64,000 bases of DNA, taken from positions 34,935,849 to 34,999,848 of the forward strand of contig OX388345.1 in NCBI GenBank assembly GCA_947579665.1. Reading direction: 5' to 3'. The notes beneath the pieces were generated by a model. It saw only the letters and a list, made by a program, of their open reading frames with translations. It was not told where the DNA came from and did not search any database. The stretch is from Sympetrum striolatum (Eukaryota > Arthropoda > Insecta > Odonata > Libellulidae). Of this stretch, positions 46,481 through 58,375 are shown one piece after another. Every line of letters starts with the position of its first letter. Positions within the stretch are counted from its first letter, which is position 1. Made by a program: the position numbers and the translations under genes.

Positions 46481-46898
46481 TTTTTCATTTCTCATTTGGT
46501 ACAGGATAGAGAAAAATTATATTTCACTTACTTTTGTCGCTCTCTTGATCTTACGTGTGATGAAATTAAAGCTATTGAGATATGAGTGAATAATTGCACT
46601 GATCAAGGTCTTTCCTTATGGACTTACAAGAAAAGTGTTACTAGTAGAGTCATTGTGCTTCACTTGCGTAGAAATATTACATTTATAGCATTCTGGCTCA
46701 GCGAAGAAAGCAAGGGCAAACTATCACTCTCATCATCCTGCCTAGTAAACCTCATTTCTCTCTACACACCTAGTAATTTATGTCAGAAGGGGTGACCCCT
46801 CTGTCATAAGGTACTATAAGGTACTAAGAGCTCACAGAGTACTCGCAGGGTACTGGGCACCAACCGCCCTTCGGGCTGAATACTTTACTGACAGATAA
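46481..46898 (+). repeat. Interspersed repeat family B, copy 2
   Basis: Uninterrupted relative of 13011-13455, from attttttcattt to tactttactgacagat. At the place where copy 1 carries the 77-bp MITE this copy has gtgacccctctgtcataagg and a run of ggtacta-type words. Confidence 0.75.
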
Positions 46899-47639
46899 AA
46901 CATTAATTTTGCCTACCAAATGCTCCTACCGTCAAAACTGTGTTAACTTATATAGAATTTTCTGTAACCATTACAGTTGTAAGAATTATATAATGTAAGG
47001 GGTATTACAGTTCGTGTACTTTCTACAAGTCACACCAACTTCAGGAAAGCTATTGTCATATTTAAGAGCCGCGACTTCAAACCTAAGTGTCTGTTAGATT
47101 TCATGGGATTTGTCACATCCGCAGTACCATATTTCATTTGTTTTCACTGAGGTAGTTAAATAATAAAAAATATCCATCGTGTTTGATTTATTCTGCGGAA
47201 AAAACTGTAATCAATTTTTTTTTCTTGATGTTTTTTTCTTTAACCAGCTATGATTTCAGCAATTTTCAATTTCTTTTGAGTTATATCAGATATTTCTCAC
47301 TCTTCTCTATAGTTACCGAGGTGAGTAACATTCTGAAGGACTGATCTAAATGAAAAACCATTTTCTCATTAAATATTAAATTCTCATTCATATGTACCAC
47401 TCTCGGCAAGAAAATGTAGGAATTAAGATCTCTCTTTGCATATTTCTGTCATGGATTTCAAAACCTCTCGTAATTGATTCCATACTATTCCTGTTTTTGT
47501 TCGACCATTTTTTTCTATTTACAAAAGAAAAAAGTCTTCATCGAACGAAATATCAACTTCAGCGTATTTCCCGATATCAGATTGGTAGTCTGAAAGTTTT
47601 GTCATGTTATGGTTTTTGAAAGCGTTTCGCACATCTTTT

Positions 47640-47905
47640 GAGCGTTACTCACCAAAATTGCAGCATTTTGGTCGCGCAGTTGTAAATAAACCTACGACGG
47701 TGATCGTAAGATGAAACAGGGAATTGCGTGATGAGCAACCGCTATAGAAACGCAGCGATAATACGGGAAATAACGTATAAGCAAAACTTTTGCACATGCA
47801 TGAGTATCCGAAAAATCGAATGAGGAAAAGTCTGACGAAGTCGGGTATCAAACCCGGATCTTCCGCTTGAGCGAATGCTCTAAATCATTGTACTTCCTTG
47901 GTAGT
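47640..47905 (-). repeat. tRNA-derived SINE candidate
   Basis: Minus strand from about 47900: ttagagcattcgctcaagcg followed by gaagatccgggtttgatacc, i.e. A-box-like and B-box-like Pol III promoter words with tRNA spacing, then a body ending near ttttggtgagtaacgctc. The tRNA head is degenerate and would not fold as a functional tRNA. Confidence 0.45.
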
Positions 47906-50690
47906 TTCTTTGAGATCTGGGGTTTTGATAGAATATGATGGGGTTTGGAAGATTCGTCAAACATCGGTCCAAAATACCACCGATTAATCAAAGACGACTC
48001 CTGGAAGCTAGGAAAGGTGATTTACATAATTAATAAGTTTGTGCTAATAAAAGTGTAAATAACGTGTGCTTGATTAATTTGGATTTATGTTTTTTGAAGC
48101 TTGTATATGATAATTTTTTATGGAACATTTGCATTCATACTAGACTGTTCATGTTCTTAAATTCTTCATTTACCTATTTTTTACTTTGTGATTGCTCCCA
48201 AAGATATAGCATTCTCTTCTATTCTCCATTGCTGCATATTTGCTACTCAAATATTATTCTAATGTTAAACTGTAATTTCAAATAACCTTATGGAGCAATT
48301 TCTAGCTGTTTCAAGGCAGAGTAGCAACAGGTGTGGCCTCAGAAGGAGTACGTTGATTAAAATACGGGGTTTCTCGAATTTGATTGTATTTAAATCGATG
48401 GATTCCTGGAAAATCAATATACTTCATGTTATTTATTGGAGGCGTAGTTTTGATACTGTTCCAGTTTTAAATGGCTACAAAGAATATTTTTCATTTTTTA
48501 TTTAAATACCCAAACCTCAATCTATATTTCCACGTACTATATTAATGCACTTGCCGTATCTTACGATGAGCTTTTGCGTTCCATCCTCATATAAAACTGC
48601 AGCCTGATGCATACCATTGCGTCAGTACCACAGCTTCCAAAAATTTAAGCGCTGTGCCGCAATTTCAAAGGCAATACTTCGTGAAACTTGAGGAAATCCA
48701 TTAGGTAAAGGGTCGATCATAAAGCGTCCGTATCCTCGATCTTATTCATAAACTTTTAACTCCCTGCTAAAGTGCTCTCGCAGATTTTTTTCTTTCCATT
48801 CCATCAATCATCGCGCTTCACTAATCTGCCGATTAATTTTGGCCGCCTTCACGTCCCTTGGATTCAAGATACTGACTCCTTCGCTTTTATTTCAGTCGTT
48901 GAGATTTTCGATGGTGTGAGGCATTATGAAACTGCACAAACAAACGTAAACAGACGAATCATTCCACAATGGCGTCTGCGGTTACGCTATAGACGCAGGT
49001 ACTCACAAAAACTTTCTGTGCATATCCTTGGAACTGTGACATTAGTGCTTCAGCGACAACGTTTCAAATTAGTATTTATTTAAAAACTCGGCTCGTTCAG
49101 TTATGTTGTTCTCTAAAAACGTTTCCAAAGTAAATAATGAACAATAATTATGTTACGGTATTAATTAATACACGTTATTTCTCAGAAATGATTTTTCTTA
49201 ATCAGTAATTGTTCACTATAAAAACGTTATGTGTTTTTCTTAACATTCTCGCTCAAGTATTTTTATCAAAGTGTATATCCACACAAGTTCATGTTAATAC
49301 TGAAAATTCTAACGTTAATATTGCATTTTTCTCGCTATTTATCTTTACCAAACTGCGTGTTAAAGACTTAATTGTGCTTCAAACTTCGTTTCAATTTTAT
49401 TTAATTGAAAAATATTTATTACATTGATGCTTATTGCACTTTTATTATTGATTAGTACCTCAGTTGATACAGCTATATCTATTGTTTATTTCTGGGTTAG
49501 TGCCAGTCTAAAAATGAAGAATATCAAATAACCGAAATATATAAAGATTCATGATTATAAGCTTGAACTCCCTATCCTCTATGAGGAGGTCCATCCAATG
49601 AGAGTACTTAAAGTTAAAAAAAGAAGTACTCGTACTTCATCCTGAATTTGCCCTACTTAAATGATGACGATATTGTATGTCTTAAAGCAATAAATATGTA
49701 TAATATCCTAGAATTTAAATGTAGGAAATGGTATGGTATTTGATATTATGAATATGCAAACATCTTAATTACCCATAAATTGATTACAGAGTTGAGTTTT
49801 AAACGACTGAAATAGTGTGTATTTTAAGTTACCGACGTCCAATCAACCTAAGTGAACGGACGAATCCTCATCTCTATCCGGTCACACATTCTTCTCGAAG
49901 AGATATTTGCCGCCATTATCGCCAAGCGCTCGTATTTTCCCCGCTTTGTGATGACGGCACAAAGAACCGAGCCCCTTAAGCAATTCTTCACGTATATTTG
50001 CCATGATAATTCATCCCAAAGGGGAAGAGAGGATCATTCATTTTATACGTCGCAATAATTCGGACATTTCCTCAGTGTATCCAGCCTCTGAAAGCCGAAG
50101 ATAAATAAAGCGCGGCGAACAAAGCGTTATCACGGAGGGACACGAGAAATAAACCGTCGGAGAAAGAATGGAGAGAATTCCATCGGCCCTCTGAGAACGG
50201 GCATTCCTCGTCTCCTAGGATGTGTTCGCTCTTATTCGAAATCCCGGAGGAATAAAGACAAAAAATAAAATTGCAAAAATCCGACTCGGAATCTATCTCC
50301 CCCAGCAAGAAGCGTATCTTCACCCTCCGAATCCTTCTCTCGGTCTCATCACTTAACACCTTCGGAATTAACTCCCAAATCACCCAATCAATCAATAGCC
50401 GCTCCCTCGAGATTCGTCCGAAGCTGCTTCCATTCCATCCTAAATATCCTTCTCTTTTCACGCCGTCTTCGGTTATTTTTCCACCTATACGTTCGAGATG
50501 CGTTCAAAGGGATTTCAAAAGGTCTGCGAGTATCACTAAAATGTAAGGACTAGGGTGGGACTCGCTACAAATGAGGAGTTTGTATAGAGAAAAATTGTTT
50601 AATAAAACAAAGGTTTTACAAACAATATAGTAACTTTTACTATTCACAAAAGGTCGCCGACGATACCTTTTGTGGAATTTTATTTTGACT
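47906..50690. other. Intronic sequence, no gene recognised
   Basis: AT-rich with a GC-richer island at about 49850-50530, in which a 129-codon minus-strand frame (50072-50461) resembles no known protein. Confidence 0.5.
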
Positions 50691-51099
50691 TTGTCTGTTT
50701 GTAAAGTACCTGTATATTCTAGTAAGTAAAGTACTTGTCTATTTAGCCCGAAGGCCGGTTGGTGCGGCACCAATGGTGCCTCACCCCTTCTTATGTAAGC
50801 TACTAAGTGCTTGCAGAGCGAAATGAAGTTTACTAGGAAGGATGAGGAGTGAAGTAGTTTGCCAATGCCTTCCTAACTGAGCTAGAATACTATAAGCGGA
50901 ACATATCCACGAAAGTGAAACAAGATGACTTTACGAGAAAAATTCTTTTCTTGTCAGTCCATAAGGAGAGACCTTGATCCAGTGCGGCTAGTCACCCACA
51001 CCTCAGTGGCTTTCATTTCATCACTACCATGATCAACATCGACAAAAGTAAATGAAATGTACAGTTTTCTCTACCCTGTACTAAACGACAAATGAAAAT
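50691..51099 (-). repeat. Interspersed repeat family B, copy 3
   Basis: Reverse-complement copy of the family, ending ctaccctgtactaaacgaca and aatgaaaat. At the MITE site it has gcaccattggtgccgcacca, confirming an empty site. Confidence 0.75.
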
Positions 51100-52669
51100 A
51101 TTTAGGAAGTCTTTATAATGCGTATTGCGGTCAACAGACATGGGCAAGTATCAGCGGTAGACTAAAAAGTCGTAGTACGGTAAGGAGGATCATAATATAA
51201 AATGAAACCTCTCCCTCAGAGGATAATATAGGAAAAACTCATTTTAAAATAGAACAATTGAGCAGCGGAACGCCTTGCCTGCGAGTATTTTTGAGCCATT
51301 CCCTCCTCGTGTGCGTAATTTTAAGGCGAAGTTGAAGAACGTCTTGTAGGGAAAAAAGATGTGATTTGTGTAAATTATTGTAAGTTGGTTGTCAAGGGGA
51401 TAAATTAACGTTTAATATTTTGGACAGATATTGTTGAAAGGGTGATTATTATCATATTTGTATTGGTTTAATGATTTTTTAAGGTATACTTTTTATTTTT
51501 CTTGCAAGTTTTATTACTACTGCGTAAGAGATGTTTCTGAGGTGTTTCCTTGCCTGCCTTCTAGGGCAAATGTAGATGAGTGTTCCCCTAATTGCATGTA
51601 ACCTATTCTCTTCTTCCTCAATACATGTATTCGGCATTATCTGCTTGTTACGGTACCCTTCTCTTCCTAGGTCTTCCTACACTTCTTGTTCCTGTGTATT
51701 TATACTTTAGGACCTGTAATGACAATCTTTATTTGCCCATTCTGTTTATGCGCTCTTTCCATTGGCCCTTTTTTTCTTCTATTTTCACATTTAGGTTACA
51801 TATTTTTAAGTCAGCTCTCATTTTTCGTTCCTCAAATGATCTGTTATTCTACTGCCTTTCAATTTCCTAAAGAATCTTATTTCTGGAGCTTGTATTCTTC
51901 TTTCTTTGTTGTGCATGGACCTATTCTCTTTGATATTATATATGTATAAGATTGACATTGTGTGCAACTTAAATTTTATACCTATATCTGTATTGCATTT
52001 ATATAATGTACTTTTATGTATTTATATACAGGTCCTGCATCTAGTTGCAGTGATATGTATATAAATATAATAATATCTTTACCGACATCGATATAGCCCT
52101 CCTTTTCCACTAAGAAACCCCCGGTTCGACTCCCCACAGCATCCCTCCGGAGCCCTATAAGAAGCGGTGATCAATCAAGGCTCCATTTCTTTCCAAATAT
52201 ACGGGAGAGAAGTATACGTAACAAGCCCGGATGGTCTTTTCCAATCCTCCCCCATTTTGGAGCGATCGGGTTTTTATTCATGTCTACTTATCTGTTTCTT
52301 TTTACTTCTGGATGAAGGTGGAAGGCGTCTGTTAGAGTTTACATTTTGAAGGAGAGACATAAATCTACTTAATGCTCACCCGAGTGACGTTCGGGAGGTG
52401 GATATTTTTCCAATGCGCCGTGAAAAGGTTGTGCGAGTGTTCGTTAGCATTTTAGGCCGCCTTTCATCACGCCACGGACTTTCTGATGCTCTCCGAAGCT
52501 ATCTTAAAATTATTTGTGAATTTTCGTAGCAAATTTCAAGAGACATATGATTAACGTTTGTTAACAGAAAATTTTTCCTTATTACGTGTTATCATGATTG
52601 ACTGTCCATCAACAATGACGGGAGCTCGACAAAAATCGGATACTATTATTTAATTTTGTTGCAATATCT
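51100..52669. other. Intronic sequence, no gene recognised
   Basis: AT-rich. ggttcgactcccc at about 52122 is a B-box-like word without an accompanying tRNA fold. Confidence 0.5.
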
Positions 52670-52850
52670 CCATATTATTATTATATTAAATTTGCAGATA
52701 GGTATACCCCAGGTGACATATTTGCTATCATACTATGGCATACATGGAAGTAATGGATATACATATTAAAATAGAAAAAGTCAAGTAGTAAAATAAAAAT
52801 TATCATCAACAAAAACACATCACTTATTCGATTCTTACACCTTCAATGCC
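52670..52850 (-). repeat. Interspersed repeat family C, copy 2
   Basis: Reverse-complement relative of 41163-41410, shorter because of internal gaps (aaaaacacatcacttattcg, cattacttccatgt-type words on the reverse strand). Confidence 0.65.
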
Positions 52851-53620
52851 AACGAATGCTAAATAAAAATAACAATATGCCATGTTAGAAATAAAAATTT
52901 GCCATATGCCATATTCGAAGGTTTATAATAGAGTGAGTGTCCCTAATATCGCCCCTGTACCTAATCCATGAACTCAATCGTGGAACCTCCTTTAGTGTTA
53001 TTTATTTTGGTTATGCTAGTTATTTAAATGGCATGGGTTAAAAAGAATTTAGTTAAGAAGTGATTTGATCTCAGTAAACCGAAGGAGGATAGTTATTAGT
53101 GGTGGTAATTTAGTTTCCAGCTTGATTTCCCAACCCTGAGATGCACTGAAATATTAAAGGTAGGTGATACTTGGGACACCCCCTATGGTATACATACAAT
53201 TTAAAGGAATAATTCTAAAGTAAACACAACGAAAACAAATTTGGCATCATAATTTGATGATTCTAAAAATATTTTAAATTAAATATTCATTCACGTTCAA
53301 AAAGAAACAATTTCTATTGCATAACGAATTCTATTATTGCATAATCAACGTGACTTAGCCGTATTTGGCGGAATGCCATAGGAGTAAAAATAAAACGCAT
53401 GATAGTTTCCACAAAACAATTTTTACTTGGACCGGTTCCAACTGTATCAAGTTATCTTAATGTTTGCATTGATATAATTAATACAGATATCTAAAAAGAC
53501 CACTAAGTTTCCACTATATACATGTATTTATTAGTAAAATTCAATCAATAAACACTGCAATTTGAACATCTTTACAAAATTTCGTCAAATGAAAGAACTC
53601 ATGATATTAACATTAAGCGT
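52851..53620. other. Intronic sequence, no gene recognised
   Basis: AT-rich sequence between repeat family C and the LINE; nothing recognised. Confidence 0.5.
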
Positions 53621-53633
53621 TTGTGACTTCGTA
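53621..53633. repeat. Target-site duplication of LINE (left)
   Basis: ttgtgacttcgta, identical to 55400-55412, abutting the (gta)n tail. Confidence 0.85.
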
Positions 53634-55399
53634 GTAGTAGTAGTAGTAGTATTAAATTTTTTTGGCGCGTCAACCGCTAGGTTATTTACGCCAGTGACTC
53701 AAGAAAAAAAAAAGTAACAGTTACAATCACTACAAATATGGACAGAACATTGACATATTAAAATCTTAAAACAGCTAAAACATGCAAACATCAACTAATA
53801 ATGAGCTAAGACAATAAAAGAAGATTAAATAAATAAATAAATAAGTTAATTAAAAGACTTTAGCGCAATTGTTCCAAGGTTAGAGGCGATGATACAGGCT
53901 TGTTTCCCTGAAGAACTGTAGTGCCCTGTCAAGGTTTTCTGGGTTGTCACCTAAAATGTCTTTCATCTCTCCTCTGATGCGTAATTGGTCCCGCAAAACT
54001 TGGTACTTTTCACAGTCTGTGAGTAAGTGTTTTATTGACAGCTGACAGTTGCATCTAAGGCACATTGGTGCTGGTTCCCCGTTTGCAAAGAGGAATGCAT
54101 GCGTCAAGGCACAGTGACCTATCCTCAAACGTGCGATCACGACTTCCTCTCGCCTACTGTTCCGAACGGAGGACTGCCAGGATGAGACGCCAGGTTTTAT
54201 GTCCCGAAGTTTGTTCCCAGCTAAGTCCTGCCATTTTTGTAGCCATTTCTCGTGGATCTTTTCCCTCAGCATAACCCTCAGGTCTTAGGCAGTAATATAT
54301 GCTGTGTCTAGATCCGTTTTTAGGAGAGCAGCTTTCGCAGCTGAGTCAGCTTTCTCATTGCCTCTGATACCAACATGTCCGGGGATCCAACAGAAAACTA
54401 TTCTGATTCCACATGAGTTCAGAGCAATGAGTGAGGAGTGAATTTCTTTTACAAGCGGGTGTGTAGGCGAAAAAGATGTAATGGCCTGTATGGCACTTAA
54501 TGAGTCAGTGCAGATCAGACAGGGCTTATTGTATGTCTTCATTTGCACAAGTGCTGTCTGTATAGCAAAGAGCTCTGCCGTGTATATGCTACATTTTGGG
54601 TGCAGTTTTAGTCCTACGGCTTCAGAAATGGGAGAGATGACAGCACATGCAACATCAGAGTCGGATTTTGATCCGTCAGTATAAAATGGATTGAATTCAG
54701 AATACTCTGATAGGATCTCTGCAAAGGCTTGCTGGTACAAACGAGGAGCTGTTGTTGCTTTAGGTAGACTTGATAATCTGGTCAGAACCTCTGGAACTGG
54801 TACGTGCCAAGGTATATATTGTGGTTGACCATTAGGATAGATTAATGGTAGGTCTACTGCAACATCACCTAATACTTGTTTCATTCGGATCGGTAATGGT
54901 TTAGTTGCCCGTGGTTTATTATTAAAAAGTGTTAAAAATCGTGGGTTAAAAATAACGTCATCGCATGGGTGTGTATTAAGGGACTGAATCTTACTAATGT
55001 AATTACACATTAGCGTCTCTCTTCTAATATCAAGCGGTGGTTCTCCAGAATCTGAGTAGAGACTGAGTACTGGGCTTGTCCGGAAGGATCCTGTTGCCAG
55101 CCGTAGGCCGCTGTGGTGTACAGAGGACAGGGATTTTATATAAGAAGTACGAGCTGAAGCATATATGAAGCATCCATAGTCCATCTTTGAACGTACTAAG
55201 GCTCGATATATTCTGAGCATTGATGCTCGATCTGCTCCCCATGAAGAGTTTGCTAGATGACGTAAGATATTTAAAAGTTTAAAGCATCTGTCCCTGAGGT
55301 TACTGATGTGAGTTTGCCAGTTAAGTCTTTTATCTAGATCCATACCCAGGAATCGTATATTCTCAACAACCGGTAAAAGATGATTATCTAGCTTCAGGG
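53634..55399 (-). mobile_element. 5'-truncated LINE with RNase H (I/Nimb-like)
   Basis: A 1.77-kb insertion flanked by a 13-bp duplication ttgtgacttcgta (53621-53633 and 55400-55412). On the minus strand it runs from the end of the RT domain through an RNase H domain and a C-terminal Cys/His motif to a 3' UTR ending in a (TAC)n tail next to the left duplication. All N-terminal RT sequence is missing, as in incomplete target-primed reverse transcription. RNase H after RT places it in the I superfamily; the exact clade is uncertain. Confidence 0.88.
53880..55399 (-). pseudogene. LINE ORF2 fragment: RT thumb, RNase H, CCHC-like tail, one stop
   Basis: Reading from 55399: KLDNHLLPVVENIRFLG, MDLDKRLNWQTH (typical RT C-terminal segment), then RNase H with the four acidic residues in FYTDGS, AELFAIQ, CTDSLSA and GNEKADSAAK (Asp223, Glu257, Asp280, Asp333 counted from the Met at 55343). 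TAA at 54285-54287 interrupts; the same frame resumes at once and ends with CLRCNCQLSIKHLLTDC and LYHRL at 53880. A single nonsense codon is the only break in 1.5 kb, suggesting a relatively young insertion. Confidence 0.85.
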
Positions 55400-55412
55400 T
55401 TGTGACTTCGTA
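55400..55412. repeat. Target-site duplication of LINE (right)
   Basis: Second copy of ttgtgacttcgta; marks the 5' truncation point of the LINE. Confidence 0.85.
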
Positions 55413-56260
55413 TGTTTAACTCGAATACAATATTTTACATTATTTCTTAAAAGAGAATAACATTCTTTAGTCTGCCTTGTTTGTTCGATACCCAAAACAT
55501 AAGTCATAAATGTTGCTTACTGTCCTTATTATGAATATAGCTCTTACACTAGTTCGGTGATGTTTGTATCTCCATCGCCGAGCTAACATTTCGCAAATGA
55601 CATATTCAGGGATCGAGAAAATTCTCGAAAAAATAATTATGCTAATCATATTGGCAGAGAAAAAATATCACGTTATCGTGGAGTTTTGCCGTTTCCACGC
55701 GAAATTTTACAAATCGTTTTCCATCTCGGATTATCTTATCAAATTAGAGCAAATTCAGTCATTTAATTAAATTGGTAGCCACTGCCTAAATGTCTCTCAG
55801 TATCTTCTCGCAGGTTTCATGTTGCTTGGCCTCGAATTCCTCGAATCACATTCCTTTTCCACTCACAGGATCAGGTTTCCCGGTTCCCCACCAAATGGTG
55901 AGCTGATTTGTTTTTCTTTCGGTGCCAGCACTTTTTCCGTTTCGATGGGAGAAGGAAGTAAGGGAATCAATCGCTGTAAGCTGCTTATGGTACATTTCCA
56001 TGAACAAAATACAGAAATACTTCCCTTTCTCAGTTTTTTATCTTCTGCGTCGCATTTTAACCGTCTTTTCCTACGCAAGTTCACTATTAGTATTCCAAAA
56101 ATCTCATTTTAAAACTAATACCGAATTTTTTATTTAGTTGAAAGTTCACGTGCAAAATATGGAACTTTCCATATTTCAGAGAACGTATAAAAATGTATAA
56201 CGTACTAAAAAACTTCGTCGTTCTGTAAAGAAAGAAAATTTGTAACACGGCTATTTGAGA
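55413..56260. other. Intronic sequence, no gene recognised
   Basis: Includes a GC-richer stretch at about 55860-56110 with several overlapping short frames, none recognisable. Confidence 0.5.
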
Positions 56261-56350
56261 AGTAGAATCTCCAATTACCGTCTTTGTCGGCGTTCCTCGC
56301 CGCATTCACCGGTATTCGGAGGAATCAGGAAAGAATCGCGGCTCTTTTAG
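56261..56350 (+). repeat. MITE fragment (gtctttgtcgg family)
   Basis: atctccaattaccgtctttg, tcggcgttcctcgcc, attcaccggtattcggagga, atcaggaaag. Upstream words (aaagaaagaaaat, acggctgtt-type) also resemble those before the copy at 60184. Confidence 0.65.
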
Positions 56351-57562
56351 AAACACACAATATACGTTTCTAAAGCGATGCTTTCCTCCTCAGAGGATAT
56401 AAAGAGCTACGAAACTTTACCCTTAAAGTGTACATTTACTATTTCAAAACTATATTCTAACTGTACATTATTAAAAAACAAAACAATATTCATTTGTTCA
56501 TTCTTTACTGGCAATACCCAGTTAAAAAGATTGCACTTTGTTAAAAGTATTAATAATAATATAATTAATTAAAAATACTTACGTAATTCTTATGATAATA
56601 CATCTAGTAAACCTAAACATTTCCATCTGCATATACGTATAATAAATATCATAATTGCTATAAATGTACCCTTAGATATGTGTGAATTATATTTTAATCA
56701 TAAAAAATAATAAATAAATGTATTATATAGACTTAATAAATTCAAAATATATAAATAAGAACAAAAAGCAATATAATAAAGAATAAATTAGAATAATATC
56801 TATAATCGTAAAATGGCTTAAAAATGGGAATTTGTCTTTTCTTTCTTAAACATTTCCCTCTTATTTCAAGTCGGGATGCGAAGTTTCAGTTACAGTATAA
56901 TTAACTGAAGATACTCTTTCATGACCATTCTTTAAGGGAAATCAAAGTCAAAAGTCTTAGAAGAAGGTCGAGGTTGTGAATGATGACGAAAAAGAGAACC
57001 CTGAATCGCTGTCTTCATTTTTAATTAACTTCAGACTTATATGTACACGCGCAATTTGACGTTCTCGTCTACACCGTGTTTGACTGCTCGACTAGATCCC
57101 GTCCCGCACAAAGAGAGTCGCGCAAGGCGAAGTTTGATTAACTCAGACGTCTTCTTTTGATACCCCTCATCATTGTCCTTTTTCTTATTTCAGCACTTTT
57201 GAGAGGCGCGGACTTAAATACTCTCATCTTCCGTATATTAGCCCTTTTATCCGATCCCTTTTCCTCCGCCACTCAATCCAAATATCTCTTTCTTCCATTT
57301 CCCTCTTTCCATTCGCCCTCCGCAAACAAATTTCCTCTCGCTCACTTCTCCAAACCCTTTTTCGAGGAGTTTAGGGAGGAGAGGTTAGTTTCTCGAGAGG
57401 GCGAAATTGGATTTAAATCGTCCCTCAGCCGACTCATTCTCCTTCCACTGGGAAGATGAGCGCTGCCTACAGGTGGCGGTCGTATCGCTTTGCCCTACCG
57501 TCTGCATCTTCGCCCTAACCCATTGCTACGCCCTCCTACTTTCTTCTTCTCCGTAACCTATT
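56351..57562. other. Intronic sequence, no gene recognised
   Basis: Strongly AT-rich to about 56850, then a GC-richer pyrimidine-biased island at about 57060-57560. No gene supported. Confidence 0.5.
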
Positions 57563-57800
57563 TCGTGACCCGAAAACTTCGAGTACGACAACTCAGAGTA
57601 GGACAACTCATCGAATCCTACAACTCACCGTGAGACAACTCATTGCGCGAACAACAGATCGCTACAATTGAAATAATATCAGATTTGAAAGTTAAGGCAA
57701 CTGACCGAAGTGATAAATAACTGTGATTTAATAAATAATGATACATAATATTTGATAATATTAAATATATAATAAACGTAATATAACCTAAAACATGTAA
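57563..57800 (+). repeat. Copy of the CGACAACTCA-end element (left end)
   Basis: ttcgtgaccc, gagtacgacaactcagagta, cacaactcaccgtgagacaa-type words, attgcgcga, ctacaattgaaataat and an AT-rich tail match 379-590. It abuts a Penelope fragment; no right end was found. Confidence 0.65.
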
Positions 57801-57806
57801 TTATTA

Positions 57807-58124
57807 TCAGAATAAATTCCAAATAAATTTCAAAATTGCTTTGGGTGTCAGGGGCGGTGAAGAGGATAGAATGAGATTGGAAAATTTTTCGTTTGCTAAG
57901 ATGCAGTTAGTACTTTTTTGATGGATAAGGATTTCCATTTTCTCAAGTAAATTAAATTTATGGCTCTTATTTTCTATGTGAAATATGTTTGGAGTAAAAT
58001 CGGAAGAAAATTTGGCAAGGATAAAATTTTTGGCGAAGTGAGATTTGAAAGAACCTGAATTGAAAGATGACTCGTGTTCTTTCAAACGAATTTCGAAATT
58101 TCTCCATGTTTGTCCGATGTAGAG
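57807..58124 (-). pseudogene. Penelope-like GIY-YIG endonuclease fragment
   Basis: Minus strand: LYIGQTWRNFEIRLKEHE, then a Phe/Lys-rich segment with SHFAKN and LLEKMEIL and the end at 57807. YIGQT...R...KEH matches the catalytic half of Penelope GIY-YIG domains. The RT and the GIY half are missing. It is a different family from the element at 42.8 kb and ends about 250 bp before the SerT TM3 exon. Confidence 0.7.
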
Positions 58125-58375
58125 TTATAAAATTTCCTAATTTGTTTGTAAAACCTTTGTTTTATTTAGAAATTTTTCGATTATATACTATAGTCTATGA
58201 GCTCAAATGGAGTCAGCGGGCGATAAGAATGGATGCTAGAAAAAAAAGCGACGTAATTCCATTTGGACTCACATGACCGAAAAAGGTTAACTTCAACTTC
58301 GCTGCTGAGTTTTCTTCGCTCCTTCGATCGAATCAGATTTTACAATTACCTAACACAGATTCCTTTTCGTTCAAG

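Larger units (their letters stand above)
17132..58375 (+). other. SerT intron, about 41 kb
   Basis: The intron is bounded by donor gtaagc at 17132 and acceptor ttcaag ending at 58375; both flanking exons are phase-compatible (G + GT gives Gly). It separates TM2 from TM3 of the transporter. It is packed with repeats: SINE-like pieces, tRNA genes, MITEs, foldback elements, a LINE and two Penelope-like fragments, mostly in antisense orientation where coding potential remains. No independent host protein gene was recognised inside it. Confidence 0.85.

Noticed and set aside
50072..50461. 129-codon minus-strand open frame
   Set aside because: Lies in a GC-richer island with overlapping frames on the other strand; no motif, so chance is more likely.
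52105..52150. B-box word ggttcgactcccc suggesting a tRNA
   Set aside because: No A box, acceptor or anticodon stem can be formed around it.
53631..53651. (GTA)n as an independent microsatellite
   Set aside because: It abuts the LINE target duplication and is better explained as the retrotransposon's 3' tail.
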